64,000 nucleotides of DNA from assembly GCA_963942565.1 (NCBI GenBank), contig OZ012700.1:4140195-4204194 (forward strand). Reading direction: 5' to 3'. Both the position numbers and the translations under genes were made by a program. Every line of letters begins with the position of its first letter. Position 1 is the first letter of the stretch. This document shows, one piece after another, positions 36,458 through 50,714 of the stretch. Below the pieces are notes generated by a model. It was not told where the DNA came from. It saw only the letters and a program-made list of their open reading frames with translations, and did no database searches. This DNA comes from Maea johnstoni. Taxonomy: Eukaryota; Annelida; Polychaeta; Spionida; Magelonidae.

Positions 36458-37058
36458 TCATAGGTGCTACTTAGGTGCCAAGCTTGTATATCCACCTACC
36501 TCAGTTTAGGTTGAGGTGCTTCGCTCCTATGTCCACCAACCCCCGTTAAGGCCAAGGTGCTTCACTCGTAGGTCAACCTACCCCAGTTTACTTACTTACT
36601 TACTAACTTAGGTGCTACTTAGGTGCTAAGCTCGTATATCCACCTACCCCAGTTAAGGCCCCGGTGCTAAGCTCGTATATTCACCTACCCCAGTTTAGGA
36701 CGAGGTGCTTCGCTCCTATGTCCACCTACCTCAGTTTAGGCCGAGGTGCTTCGCTAGTATGTCCACCTACCCCCTTTAAGGCCAAGGTGCTTCGCTCGTA
36801 GGTCAACCTACCCCAGTTTACTTTCTTACTTACTTACTTAGGTGCTACTTAGGTGCTAAGCTCGTATATCCACCTACCCCAGTTAAGGCCCCGGTGCTAA
36901 GCTCATTTATTCACCTACCCCAGTTTAGGCCGAGGTGCTTCGCTCCTATGTCCACCTACCTTAGTTTAAGCCGAGGTGCTTCGCTCGTATGTCCACCTAC
37001 CCCCGTTAAGGCCAAGGTGCTTCGCTCGTAGGTCAACCTACCCCAGTTTACTTTCTTA

Positions 37059-37089
<31 letters not shown>

Positions 37090-38801
37090 TCATAGGTGCT
37101 ACTTCGGTGCTAAGCTCGTATATCCACCTACCTCAGTTTAGGTTGAGGTGCTTCGCTCCTATGTCCACCTACCCCCGTTGTGGCCAAGGTGCTTCACTTG
37201 TAGGTCAACCTACCCCAGTTTACTTACTTACTTACTTACTTAGGTGCTACTTAGGTGCTAAGCTCGTATATCCACCTACCCAAGTTAAGGCCCCGGTGCT
37301 AAGCTCGTATATTCACCTACCCCAGTTTAGGCCGAGGTGCTTCGCTCCTATGTCCACCTACCTCAGTTTAGGCCATGGTGCTAAGCTCATATATTCACCT
37401 ACCCCAGTTTAGGCCGCAGTGCTTCGCTCGTAGGTCAACCTACCCCCGTTAAGGTCAAGGTGCTTCGCTCGTAGGTCAACCCTTACTTACTTACTTACTT
37501 ACTTTCATAGGTGCTACTTTGGTGCTAAGCTTGTATATCCACCTACCTCAGTTTAGGTTGAGGTGCTTCGCTCCTATGTCCACCTACCCCCGCTAAGGCA
37601 AAGGTGCTTCACTCGTAGGTCAACCTACCCCAGTTTACTTTTATACTTACTTACTTAGGTGCTACCTAGGTGCTGAGCTTGTATATCCACCTACCCCAGT
37701 TGAGGCCCCGTTGCTAAGCTTGTATATTCGTATATTCACCTACCCCAGTTTAGGCCGAGGTGCTTCGCTCCTATGTCCACCTACCTCAGTTTAGGCCGAG
37801 GTGCTTCGCTCGTATGTCCACCTACCCCCGTTAGGGCCAAGGTGCTTCGCTCGTAGGTCAACCTACCCCAGTTTACTTTCTTACTTACTTACTTACTTAC
37901 TTACTTTCATATGTGCTACTTAGGTGCTAAGCTCGTATATCCACCTACCTCAGTTTAGGTTGAGGTGCTTTGCTCCTATGTCCCCCTACCCCCGTTAAGG
38001 CCAAGGTGCTTCACTTGTAGGTCAACCTACCCCAGTTTACTTTCTTACTTACTTACTTAGGTGCTACTTAGGTGCTAAGCTCGTATATCCACCTACCCCA
38101 GTTAAGGCCCCGGTGCTAAACTCGTATATTCACCTACCCCAGTTTAGGCCGAGGTGCTTCGCTCGTATGTCCACCTACCCCCCTTAAGGCCAAGGTGCTT
38201 CGCCCGTAGGTCAACCTACCCCAGTATACTTTCTTACTTACTTACTTACTTACTTACTTTCATAGGTGCTACTTAGGTGCTAAGCTTGTATATCCACCTA
38301 CCTCAGTTTAGGTTGAGGTGCTTCGCTCCTATGTCCACCTACCCCCGCTAAGGCAAAGGTGCTTCACTCGTAGGTCAACCTACCCCAGTTTACTTTTATA
38401 CTTACTTACTTAGGTGCTACCTAGGTGCTGAGCTTGTATATCCACCTACCCCAGTTGAGGCCCCGTTGCTAAGCTCGTATATTCGTATATTCACCTACCC
38501 CAGTTTAGGCCGAGGTGCTTCGCTCCTATGTCCACCTACCTCAGTTTAGGCCGAGGTGCTTCGCTCGTATGTCCACCTACCCCCGTTAGGGCCAAGGTGC
38601 TTCGCTCGTAGGTCAACCTACCCCAGTTTACTTTCTTACTTACTTACTTACTTACTTACTTTCATATGTGCTACTTAGGTGCTAAGCTCGTATATCCACC
38701 TACCTCAGTTTAGGTTGAGGTGCTTTGCTCCTATGTCCCCCTACCCCCGTTAAGGCCAAGGTGCTTCACTTGTAGGTCAACCTACCCCAGTTTACTTTCT
38801 T

Positions 38802-39345
38802 ACTTACTTACTTAGGTGCTACTTAGGTGCTAAGCTCGTATATCCACCTACCCCAGTTAAGGCCCCGGTGCTAAACTCGTATATTCACCTACCCCAGTTT
38901 AGGCCGAGGTGCTTCGCTCCTTTGTCCACCTACCTCAGTTTAGGCTGAGGTGCTTCGCTCGTATGTCCACCTACCCCCCTTAAGGCCAAGGTGCTTCGCC
39001 CGTGCTTCGCCCAGTTTACTTTCTTACTTACTTACTTACTTACTTACTTTCATAGGTGCTACTTAGGTGCTAAGCTCGTATATCCACCTACCTCAGTTTA
39101 GGTTGAGGTGCTTCGCTCCTATGTCCACCTACCCCCGTTAAGGCCAAGGTGCTTCACTCGTAGGTCAACCTACCCCAGTTTACTTATTTACTTACTTACT
39201 TAGGTGCTACTTAGGTGCTACTTAGGTGCTAAGCTCGTATATCCACCTACCCCAGTTTAGGCCGAGGTGCTTCGCTCCTATGTCCACCTACCTCAGTTTA
39301 GGCCGAGGTGCTTCGCTCCTAGGTCAACCTACCCCAGTTTACTTT

Positions 39346-39380
<35 letters not shown>

Positions 39381-40141
39381 TCATAGGTGCTACTTAGGTT
39401 CTAAGCTCGTATATCCACCTACCTCAGTTTAGGTTGAGGTGCTTCGCTCCTATGTCCACCTACCCCCGTTAAGGCCAAGGTGCTTCATTCGTAGGTCAAC
39501 CTACCCCAGTTTACTTACTTACTTACTTACTTAGGTGCTACTTAGGTGCTAAGCTCGTATATCCACCTACCCCAGTTAAGGCCCCGGTGCTAAGCTTGTA
39601 TATTCATCTACCCCAGTTTAGGCCGAGGTGCTTCGCTCCTATGTCCACCTACCTCAGTTTAGGCCGAGGTGCTTCGCTCGTATGTCCACCTACCCCCCTT
39701 AAGGCCAAGGTGCTTCGCCCGTAGGTCAACCTACCCCAGTTTACTTTCTTACTTACTTACTTACTTACTTACTTTCATAGGTGCTACTTAGGTGCTAAGC
39801 TCGTATATCCACCTACCTCAGTTTAGGTTGAGGTGCTTCGCTCCTATGTCCACCTACCCCCGTTAAGGCCAAGGTGCTTCACTCGTAGGTCAACCTACCC
39901 CAGTTTACTTACTTACTTACTGACTTAGGTGCTACTTAGGTGCTAAGCTCGTATATCCACCTACCCCAGTTAAGGCCCCGGTGCTAAGCTCGTTTATTCA
40001 CCTACCCCAGTTTAGGCCGAGGTGCTTTGCTCCTATGTCCACCTACCTTAGTTTAGGCCGAGGTGCTTCGCTCGTATGTCCACCTACCCCCGTTAAGGCC
40101 AAGGTGCTTCGCTCGTAGGTCAACCTACCCCAGTTTACTTT

Positions 40142-40172
<31 letters not shown>

Positions 40173-41683
40173 TCATAGGTGCTACTTAGGTGCTAAGCTC
40201 GTATATCCACCTACCTCAGTTTAGGTTGAGGTGCTTCGCTCCTATGTCCACCTACCCCCGTTGTGGCCAAGGTGCTTCACTTGTAGGTCAACCTACCCCA
40301 GTTTACTTACTTACTTACTTACTTAGGTGCTACTTAGGTGCTAAGCTCGTATATCCACCTACCCAAGTTAAGGCCCCGGTGCTAAGCTCGTATATTCACC
40401 TACCCCAGTTTAGGCCGAGGTGCTTCGCTCCTATGTCCACCTACCTCAGTTTAGGCCATGGTGCTAAGCTCGTATATTCACCTACCCCAGTTTAGGCCGC
40501 AGTGCTTCGCTCGTAGGTCAACCTACCCCCATTAAGGTCAAGGTGCTTCGCTCGTAGATCAACCCTTACTTACTTACTTACTTACTTACTTTCATAGGTG
40601 CTACTTAGGTGCTAAGCTTGTATATCCACCTACCTCAGTTTAGGTTGAGGTGCTTCGCTCCTATGTCCACCTACCCCCGCTAAGGCAAAGGTGCTTCACT
40701 CGTAGGTCAACCTACCCCAGTTTACTTTTATACTTACTTACTTAGGTGCTACCTAGGTGCTGAGCTCGTATATCCACCTACCCCAGTTGAGGCCCCGTTG
40801 CTAAGCTCGTATATTCGTATATTCACCTACCCCAGTTTAGGCCGAGGTGCTTCGCTCCTATGTCCACCTACCTCAGTTTAGGCCGAGGTGCTTCGCTCGT
40901 ATGTCCACCTACCCCCATTAGGGCCAAGGTGCTTCGCTCGTAGGTCAACCTACCCCAATTTACTTTCTTACTTACTTACTTACTTACTTACTTTCATATG
41001 TGCTACTTAGGTGCTAAGCTCGTATATCCACCTACCTCAGTTTAGGTTGAGGTGCTTTGCTCCTATGTCCCCCTACCCCCGTTAAGGCCAAGGTGCTTCA
41101 CTTGTAGGTCAACCTACCCCAGTTTACTTTCTTACTTACTTACTTAGGTGCTACTTAGGTGCTAAGCTCGTATATCCACCTACCCCAGTTAAGGCCCCGG
41201 TGCTAAACTCGTATATTCACCTACCCCAGTTTAGGCCGAGGTGCTTCGCTCCTATGTCCACCTACCTCAGTTTAGGCTGAGGTGCTTCGCTCGTATGTCC
41301 ACCTACCCCCCTTAAGGCCAAGGTGCTTCGCCCGTAGGTCAACCTACCCTAGTTTACTTTCTTACTTACTTACTTACTTACTTACTTTCATAGGTGCTAC
41401 TTAGGTGCTAAGCTCGTATATCCACCTACCTCAGTTTAGGTTGAGGTGCTTCGCTCCTATGTCCACCTACCCCCGTTAAGGCCAAGGTGCTTCACTCGTA
41501 GGTCAACCTACCCCAGTTTACTTATTTACTTACTTACTTAGGTGCTACTTAGGTGCTACTTAGGTGCTAAGCTCGTATATCCACCTACCCCAGTTTAGGC
41601 CGAGGTGCTTCGCTCCTATGTCCACCTACCTCAGTTTAGGCCGAGGTGCTTCGCTCCTAGGTCAACCTACCCCAGTTTACTTT

Positions 41684-41718
<35 letters not shown>

Positions 41719-44455
41719 TCATAGGTGCTACTTAGGTTCTAAGCTCGTATATCCACCTACCTCAGTTTAGGTTGAGGTGCTTCGCTCCTATGTCCACCTA
41801 CCCCCGTTAAGGCCAAGGTGCTTCATTCGTAGGTCAACCTACCCCAGTTTACTTACTTACTTACTTACTTAGGTGCTACTTAGGTGCTACTTAGGTGCTA
41901 AGCTCGTATATCCACCTACCCCAGTTAAGGCCCCGGTGCTAAGCTTGTATATTCATCTACCCCAGTTTAGGCCGAGGTGCTTCGCTCCTATGTCCACCTA
42001 CCTCAGTTTAGGCCGAGGTGCTTCGCTCGTATGTCCACCTACCCCCGTTAAGGCCAAGGTGCTTCGCTTGTAGGTCAACCTACCCCAGTTTACTTTCTTA
42101 CTTACTTACTTACTTACTTACTTTCATAGGTGCTACTTAGGTGCTAAGCTCGTATATCCACCTACCTCAGTTTAGGTTGAGGTGCTTCGCTCCTATGTCC
42201 ACCTACCCCCGTTAAGGCCAAGGTGCTTCACTCGTAGGTCAACCTACCCCAGTTTACTTTCTTACTTACTTACTTAGGTGCTACTTAGGTGCTTCGCTCC
42301 TATATCCACCTACCCCAGTTAAGGCCCCGGTGCTAAGCTCGTATATTCACCTACCCCAGTTTAGGCCGAGGTGCTTCGCTCCTATGTCCACCTATCTCAG
42401 TTTAGGCCGAGGTGCTTCGCTCGTATGTCCACCTACCCCCTTTAAGGCAAAGGTTCTTCGCTTGTAGGTCAACCTACCCCAGTTTACTTTCTTACTTACT
42501 TACTTACTTTCATAGGTGCTACTTAGGTGCTAAGCTGGTATATCCACCTACCTCAGTTTAGGTTGAGGTGCTTCGCTCCTATGTCCACCTACCCCCGTTA
42601 AGGCCAAGGTGCTTCACTCGTAGGTCAACCTACCCCAGTTTACTTACTTACTTACTTACTTAGGTGCTACTTAGGTGCTAAGCTCGTATATCCACCTACC
42701 CCAGTTAAGGCCCCGGTGCTAAGCTCGTATATTCACCTACCCCAGTTTAGGCCGAGGTGCTTCGCTCCTTTGTCCACCTACCTCAGTTAAGGCCAAGGTG
42801 CTTCGCTAGTATGTCCACCTACCCCCATTAAGGCCAAGGTGCTTCGCTCGTAGGTCAACCTACCCCAGTTTACTTTCTTACTTACTTACTTACTTACTTA
42901 CTTTCATAGGTGCTACTTAGGTGCTAAGCTTGTATTTCCACCTACCTCAGTTTAGGTTGAGGTGCTTCGCTCCTATGTCCACCTACCCTCGTTAAGGTCA
43001 AGGTGCTTCACTCGTAGGTCAACCTACCCCAGTTTACTTACTTACTTACTAACTTAGGTGCTACTTAGGTGCTAAGCTCGTATATCCACCTACCCCAGTT
43101 AAGGCCCCGGTGCTAAGCTCGTATATTCACCTACCCCAGTTTAGGCCGAGGTGCTTCGCTCCTATGTCCACCTACCTCAGTTTAGGCCGAGGTGCTTCAC
43201 TCGTATGTCCACCTACCCCCTTTAAGGCCAAGGTGCTTCGCTCGTAGGTCAACCTACCCCAGTTTACTTTCTTACTTACTTACTTACTTACTTACATACT
43301 TTCATAGGTGCTACTTAGGTGCTAAGTTGTATATCCACCTACCTCAGTTTAGGTTGAGGTGCTTCGCTCCTATGTCCACCTACCCCTGTTAAGGCCAAGG
43401 TGCTTCACTCATAGGTCAACCTACCCCAGTTTACTTACTTACTTACTTACGTAGGTGCTACTTAGGTGCTAAGCTCGTATATCCACCTACCCCAGTTAAG
43501 GCCCCGATGCTAAGCTCGTATATTCACCTACCCCAGTTTAGGCCGAGGTGCTTCGCTCCTATGTCCACCTACCTCAGTTTAGGCCGAGGTGCTTCGCTCG
43601 TATGTCCACCTACCCCCGTTAAGGCCAAGGTGCTTCGCTCGTAGGTCAACCTACCCCAGTTTACTTTCTTACTTACTTACTTACTTTCATAGGTGCTACT
43701 TAGGTGCTAAGCTCGTATATCTACCTACCTCAGTTTAGGATGAGGTGCTTCGCTTCTATGTCCACCTACCCCCGTTAAGGCCAAGGTGCTTCACTCGTAG
43801 GTCAACCTACCCCAGTTTACTTACTTACTTACTTACTTAGGTGCTACTTAGGTGCTAAGCTCGTATATCCACCTACCCCAGTTAAGGCCCCGGTGCTAAG
43901 CTCGTATATTCACCTACCCCAGTTTAGGCCGAGGTGCTTCGCTCCTATGTCCACCTACCTCAGTTTAGGCCGAGGTGCTTCGCTCGTATGTCCACCTACC
44001 CCCATTAAGGCCACGGTGCTTCGCTCGTAGGTCAACCTACCCCAGTTTACTTTCTTACTTACTTACTTACTTACTTACTTCCTTACTTTCATAGGTGCTA
44101 CTTAGGTGCCAAGCTTGTATATCCACCTACCTCAGTTTAGGTTGAGGTGCTTCGCTCCTATGTCCACCTACCCCCGTTAAGGCCAAGGTGCTTCACTCGT
44201 AGGTCAACCTACCCCAGTTTACTTACTTACTTACTAACTTAGGTGCTACTTAGGTGCTAAGCTCATATATCCACCTACCCCAGTTAAGGCCCCGGTGCTA
44301 AGCTCGTATATTCACCTACCCCAGTTTAGGCCGAGGTGCTTCGCTCCTATGTCCACCTACCTCAGTTTAGGCCGAGGTGCTTTGCTCGTATGTCCACCTA
44401 CCCCCTTTAAGGCCAAGGTGCTTCGCTCGTAGGTCAACCTACCCCAGTTTACTTT

Positions 44456-44494
<39 letters not shown>

Positions 44495-44861
44495 TCATAG
44501 GTGCTACTTAGGTGCTAAGCTCGTATATCCACCTACCTCAGTTTAGGTTGAGGTGCTTCGCTCCTATGTCCACCTACCCCCGTTAAGGGCAAGGTGCTTC
44601 ACTCGTAGGTCAACCTACCCCAGTTTACTTACTTACTTACTTACTTAGGTGCTACTTAGGTGCTAAGCTCGTATATCCACCTACCCCAGTTAAGGCCCCG
44701 GTGCTAAGCTCGTATATTCACCTACCCCAGTTTAGGCCGAGGTGCTTCGCTCCTATGTCCACCTACCTCAGTTTAGGCCGAGGTGCTTCGCTCGTATGTC
44801 CACCTACCCCCATTAAGGCCAAGGTGCTTCGCTCGTAGGTCAACCTACCCCTGTTTACTTT

Positions 44862-44896
<35 letters not shown>

Positions 44897-45684
44897 TCAT
44901 AGGTGCTACTTAGGTGCTAAAATCGTATAACCACCTACCTCAGTTTAGGTTGAGGTGCTTCTCTCCTATGTCCACCTACCCCCGTTAAGGCCAAGGTGCT
45001 TCACTCGTAGGTCAACCTACCCCAGTTTACTTACTTACTTACTTACTTAGGTGCTACTTAGGTGCTAAGCTCGTATATCCACCTACCCCAGTTAAGGCCC
45101 CGGTGCTAAGCTCGTATATTCACCTACCCCAGTTTAGGCCGAGGTGCTTCGCTCCTATGTCCACCTACCTCAGTTTAGGCCGAGGTGCTTCGCTCGTATG
45201 TCCACCTACCACCGTTAAGGCCAAGGTGCTTCGCTCGTAGGTCAACCTACCCCAGTTTACTTTCTTACTTACTTACTTACTTTCATAGGTGCTACTTAGG
45301 TGCTAAGCTCGTATATCCACCTACCTCAGTTTAGGTTGAGGTGCTTCGCTCCTATGTCCACCTACCCCCGTTAAGGCCAAGGTGCTTCACTCGTAGGTCA
45401 ACCTACCCCAGTTTACTTACTTACTTACTTACTTAGGTGCTACTTAGGTGCTAAGCTCGTATATCCACCTACTCCAGTTAAGGCCCCGGTGCTAAGCTCG
45501 TATATTCACCTACCCCAGTTTAGGCCGAGGTGCTTCGCTCCTATGTCCACCTACCTCAGTTTAGGCCGAGGTGCTTCGCTCGTATGTCCACCTACCCCCA
45601 TTAAGGCCAAGGTGCTTCGCTCGTAGGTCAACCTACCCCAGTTTACTTTCTTACTTACTTACTTACTTACTTACTTTCATAGGT
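38802..45684 (+). repeat. Large duplicated satellite block, copy II (6.9 kb)
   Basis: This interval and 47560-54680 match unit by unit at an offset of 8758 bp up to about 49655 and 8996 bp after it. Shared rare variants include cgcccgtgcttcgcccag (near 38996), the triple ggtgct word, tatgtccccctac, ggtggtgct-free D variants ending ccttaagg, taggatgaggtgcttcgcttc (near 43737) and ttacttccttac (near 44085). I read very few differences between them, for example ctaagctcg against ctaagcgtg at 40386 and 49144. A third, more altered relative starts near 30413. Confidence 0.85.
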
Positions 45685-46043
45685 GCTACTTAGGTGCTAA
45701 GCTCGTATATCCACCTACCTCAGTTTAGGTTGAGGTGCTTCGCTCCTATGTCCACCTACCCCCGTTAAGGCCAAGGTGCTTCACTCGTAGGTCAACCTAC
45801 CCCAGTTTACTTACTTACTTACTAACTTAGGTGCTACTTAGGTGCTAAGCTCGTATATCCACCTACCCCAGTTAAGGCCCCGGTGCTAAGCTCGTATATT
45901 CACCTACCCCAGTTTAGGACGAGGTGCTTCGCTCCTATGTCCACCTACCTCAGTTTAGGCCGAGGTGCTTCGCTCGTATGTCCACCTACCCCCGTTAAGG
46001 CCAAGGTGCTTCGCTCTTAGGTCAACCTACCCCAGTTTACTTT

Positions 46044-46078
<35 letters not shown>

Positions 46079-46215
46079 TCATAGGTGCTACTTAGGTGCT
46101 AAGCTCGTATATCCACCTACCTCAGTTTAGGTTAAGGTGGTTCGCTCCTATGTCCACCTACCCCCGTTAAGGCCAAGGTGCTTCGCTCGTAGGTCAACCT
46201 ACCCCAGTTTACTTT

Positions 46216-46254
<39 letters not shown>

Positions 46255-47015
46255 TCATAGGTGCTACTTAGGTGCTAAGCTCGTATATCCACCTACCTCA
46301 GTTTAGGTTGAGGTGCTTCGCTCCTATGTCCACCTACCCCCGTTAAGGCCAAGGTGCTTCACTTGTAGGTCAACCTACCCCAGTTTACTTTCTTACTTAC
46401 TTACTTAGATGCTACTTAGGTGCTAAGCTCGTATATCCGACTACCCCAGTTAAGGCCCCGGTGCTAAGCTCGTATATTCATCTACCCCAGTTAAGGCCAA
46501 GGTGCTTGGCTCCTATGTCCACCTACCTCAGTTTAGGCCGAGGTGCTTCGCTCGTATGTCCACCTACCCCCGTTAAGGCCAAGGTGCTTCGCTTGTAGGT
46601 CAACCTACCCCAGTTTACTTTCTTACTTACTTACTTACTTACTTACTTTCATAGGTGCTTCTTAGGTGCTAAGCTCGTATATCCACCTACCTCAGTTTAG
46701 GTTGAGGTGTTTCGCTCCTATGTCCACCTACCCCCTTTAAGGCCAAGGTGCTTCACTCGTAGGTCAACCTACCCCAGTTTACTTACATACTTACTTACTT
46801 AGGTGCTACTTAGGTGCTGAGCTTGTATATCCACCTACCCCAGTTGAGGCCCCGTTGCTAAGCTCGTATATTCATCTACACCAGTTTAGGCCGAGGTGCT
46901 TCGCTCCTATGTCCACCTACCTCAGTTTAGGCCGAGGTGCTTCGCTCGTATGTCCACCTACCCCCGTTAAGGCCAAGGTGCTTCGCTCGTAGGCCAACCT
47001 ACCCCAGTTTACTTT

Positions 47016-47046
<31 letters not shown>

Positions 47047-47385
47047 TTATAGGTGCTACTTAGGTGCTAAGCTCGTATATCCACCTACCTCAGTTTAGGT
47101 TGAGGTGCTTCGCTCCTATGTCCACCTACCCCCGTTAAGGCCAAGGTGCTTCACTCGTAGGTCAACCTACCCCAGTTTACTTTCTTACTTACTTACTTAG
47201 GTGCTACTTAGGTGCTAAGCTCGTATATCCACCTACCCCAGTTAAAGCCCTGGTGCTAAGCTCGTATATTCACCTACCCCAGTTTAGGCCGAGGTGCTTC
47301 GCTCGTATGTCCACCTACCCCCATTAAGGCCAAGGTGCTTCGCTCGTAGGTCAACCTACCCCAGTTTACTTTCTTACTTACTTAA

Positions 47386-47419
<34 letters not shown>

Positions 47420-47559
47420 TCATTGGTGCTACTTAGGTGCTAAAATCGTATATCCACCTACCTCAGTTTAGGTTGAGGTGCTTCGCTCCTATGTCCACCT
47501 ACCCCCGTTAAGGCCAAGGTGCTTCACTCGTAGGTCAACCTACCCCAGTTTACTTACTT

Positions 47560-48103
47560 ACTTACTTACTTAGGTGCTACTTAGGTGCTAAGCTCGTATA
47601 TCCACCTACCCCAGTTAAGGCCCCGGTGCTAAACTCGTATATTCACCTACCCCAGTTTAGGCCGAGGTGCTTCGCTCCTTTGTCCACCTACCTCAGTTTA
47701 GGCTGAGGTGCTTCGCTCGTATGTCCACCTACCCCCCTTAAGGCCAAGGTGCTTCGCCCGTGCTTCGCCCAGTTTACTTTCTTACTTACTTACTTACTTA
47801 CTTACTTTCATAGGTGCTACTTAGGTGCTAAGCTCGTATATCCACCTACCTCAGTTTAGGTTGAGGTGCTTCGCTCCTATGTCCACCTACCCCCGTTAAG
47901 GCCAAGGTGCTTCACTCGTAGGTCAACCTACCCCAGTTTACTTATTTACTTACTTACTTAGGTGCTACTTAGGTGCTACTTAGGTGCTAAGCTCGTATAT
48001 CCACCTACCCCAGTTTAGGCCGAGGTGCTTCGCTCCTATGTCCACCTACCTCAGTTTAGGCCGAGGTGCTTCGCTCCTAGGTCAACCTACCCCAGTTTAC
48101 TTT

Positions 48104-48138
<35 letters not shown>

Positions 48139-48899
48139 TCATAGGTGCTACTTAGGTTCTAAGCTCGTATATCCACCTACCTCAGTTTAGGTTGAGGTGC
48201 TTCGCTCCTATGTCCACCTACCCCCGTTAAGGCCAAGGTGCTTCATTCGTAGGTCAACCTACCCCAGTTTACTTACTTACTTACTTACTTAGGTGCTACT
48301 TAGGTGCTAAGCTCGTATATCCACCTACCCCAGTTAAGGCCCCGGTGCTAAGCTTGTATATTCATCTACCCCAGTTTAGGCCGAGGTGCTTCGCTCCTAT
48401 GTCCACCTACCTCAGTTTAGGCCGAGGTGCTTCGCTCGTATGTCCACCTACCCCCCTTAAGGCCAAGGTGCTTCGCCCGTAGGTCAACCTACCCCAGTTT
48501 ACTTTCTTACTTACTTACTTACTTACTTACTTTCATAGGTGCTACTTAGGTGCTAAGCTCGTATATCCACCTACCTCAGTTTAGGTTGAGGTGCTTCGCT
48601 CCTATGTCCACCTACCCCCGTTAAGGCCAAGGTGCTTCACTCGTAGGTCAACCTACCCCAGTTTACTTACTTACTTACTGACTTAGGTGCTACTTAGGTG
48701 CTAAGCTCGTATATCCACCTACCCCAGTTAAGGCCCCGGTGCTAAGCTCGTTTATTCACCTACCCCAGTTTAGGCCGAGGTGCTTTGCTCCTATGTCCAC
48801 CTACCTTAGTTTAGGCCGAGGTGCTTCGCTCGTATGTCCACCTACCCCCGTTAAGGCCAAGGTGCTTCGCTCGTAGGTCAACCTACCCCAGTTTACTTT

Positions 48900-48930
<31 letters not shown>

Positions 48931-50679
48931 TCATAGGTGCTACTTAGGTGCTAAGCTCGTATATCCACCTACCTCAGTTTAGGTTGAGGTGCTTCGCTCC
49001 TATGTCCACCTACCCCCGTTGTGGCCAAGGTGCTTCACTTGTAGGTCAACCTACCCCAGTTTACTTACTTACTTACTTACTTAGGTGCTACTTAGGTGCT
49101 AAGCTCGTATATCCACCTACCCAAGTTAAGGCCCCGGTGCTAAGCGTGTATATTCACCTACCCCAGTTTAGGCCGAGGTGCTTCGCTCCTATGTCCACCT
49201 ACCTCAGTTTAGGCCATGGTGCTAAGCTCGTATATTCACCTACCCCAGTTTAGGCCGCAGTGCTTCGCTCGTAGGTCAACCTACCCCCATTAAGGTCAAG
49301 GTGCTTCGCTCGTAGATCAACCCTTACTTACTTACTTACTTACTTACTTTCATAGGTGCTACTTAGGTGCTAAGCTTGTATATCCACCTACCTCAGTTTA
49401 GGTTGAGGTGCTTCGCTCCTATGTCCACCTACCCCCGCTAAGGCAAAGGTGCTTCACTCGTAGGTCAACCTACCCCAGTTTACTTTTATACTTACTTACT
49501 TAGGTGCTACCTAGGTGCTGAGCTCGTATATCCACCTACCCCAGTTGAGGCCCCGTTGCTAAGCTCGTATATTCGTATATTCACCTACCCCAGTTTAGGC
49601 CGAGGTGCTTCGCTCCTATGTCCACCTACCTCAGTTTAGGCCGAGGTGCTTCGCTCCTATGTCCACCTACCCCCGCTAAGGCAAAGGTGCTTCACTCGTA
49701 GGTCAACCTACCCCAGTTTACTTTTATACTTACTTACTTAGGTGCTACCTAGGTGCTGAGCTCGTATATCCACCTACCCCAGTTGAGGCCCCGTTGCTAA
49801 GCTCGTATATTCGTATATTCACCTACCCCAGTTTAGGCCGAGGTGCTTCGCTCCTATGTCCACCTACCTCAGTTTAGGCCGAGGTGCTTCGCTCGTATGT
49901 CCACCTACCCCCATTAGGGCCAAGGTGCTTCGCTCGTAGGTCAACCTACCCCAATTTACTTTCTTACTTACTTACTTACTTACTTACTTTCATATGTGCT
50001 ACTTAGGTGCTAAGCTCGTATATCCACCTACCTCAGTTTAGGTTGAGGTGCTTTGCTCCTATGTCCCCCTACCCCCGTTAAGGCCAAGGTGCTTCACTTG
50101 TAGGTCAACCTACCCCAGTTTACTTTCTTACTTACTTACTTAGGTGCTACTTAGGTGCTAAGCTCGTATATCCACCTACCCCAGTTAAGGCCCCGGTGCT
50201 AAACTCGTATATTCACCTACCCCAGTTTAGGCCGAGGTGCTTCGCTCCTATGTCCACCTACCTCAGTTTAGGCTGAGGTGCTTCGCTCGTATGTCCACCT
50301 ACCCCCCTTAAGGCCAAGGTGCTTCGCCCGTAGGTCAACCTACCCTAGTTTACTTTCTTACTTACTTACTTACTTACTTACTTTCATAGGTGCTACTTAG
50401 GTGCTAAGCTCGTATATCCACCTACCTCAGTTTAGGTTGAGGTGCTTCGCTCCTATGTCCACCTACCCCCGTTAAGGCCAAGGTGCTTCACTCGTAGGTC
50501 AACCTACCCCAGTTTACTTATTTACTTACTTACTTAGGTGCTACTTAGGTGCTACTTAGGTGCTAAGCTCGTATATCCACCTACCCCAGTTTAGGCCGAG
50601 GTGCTTCGCTCCTATGTCCACCTACCTCAGTTTAGGCCGAGGTGCTTCGCTCCTAGGTCAACCTACCCCAGTTTACTTT

Positions 50680-50714
<35 letters not shown>

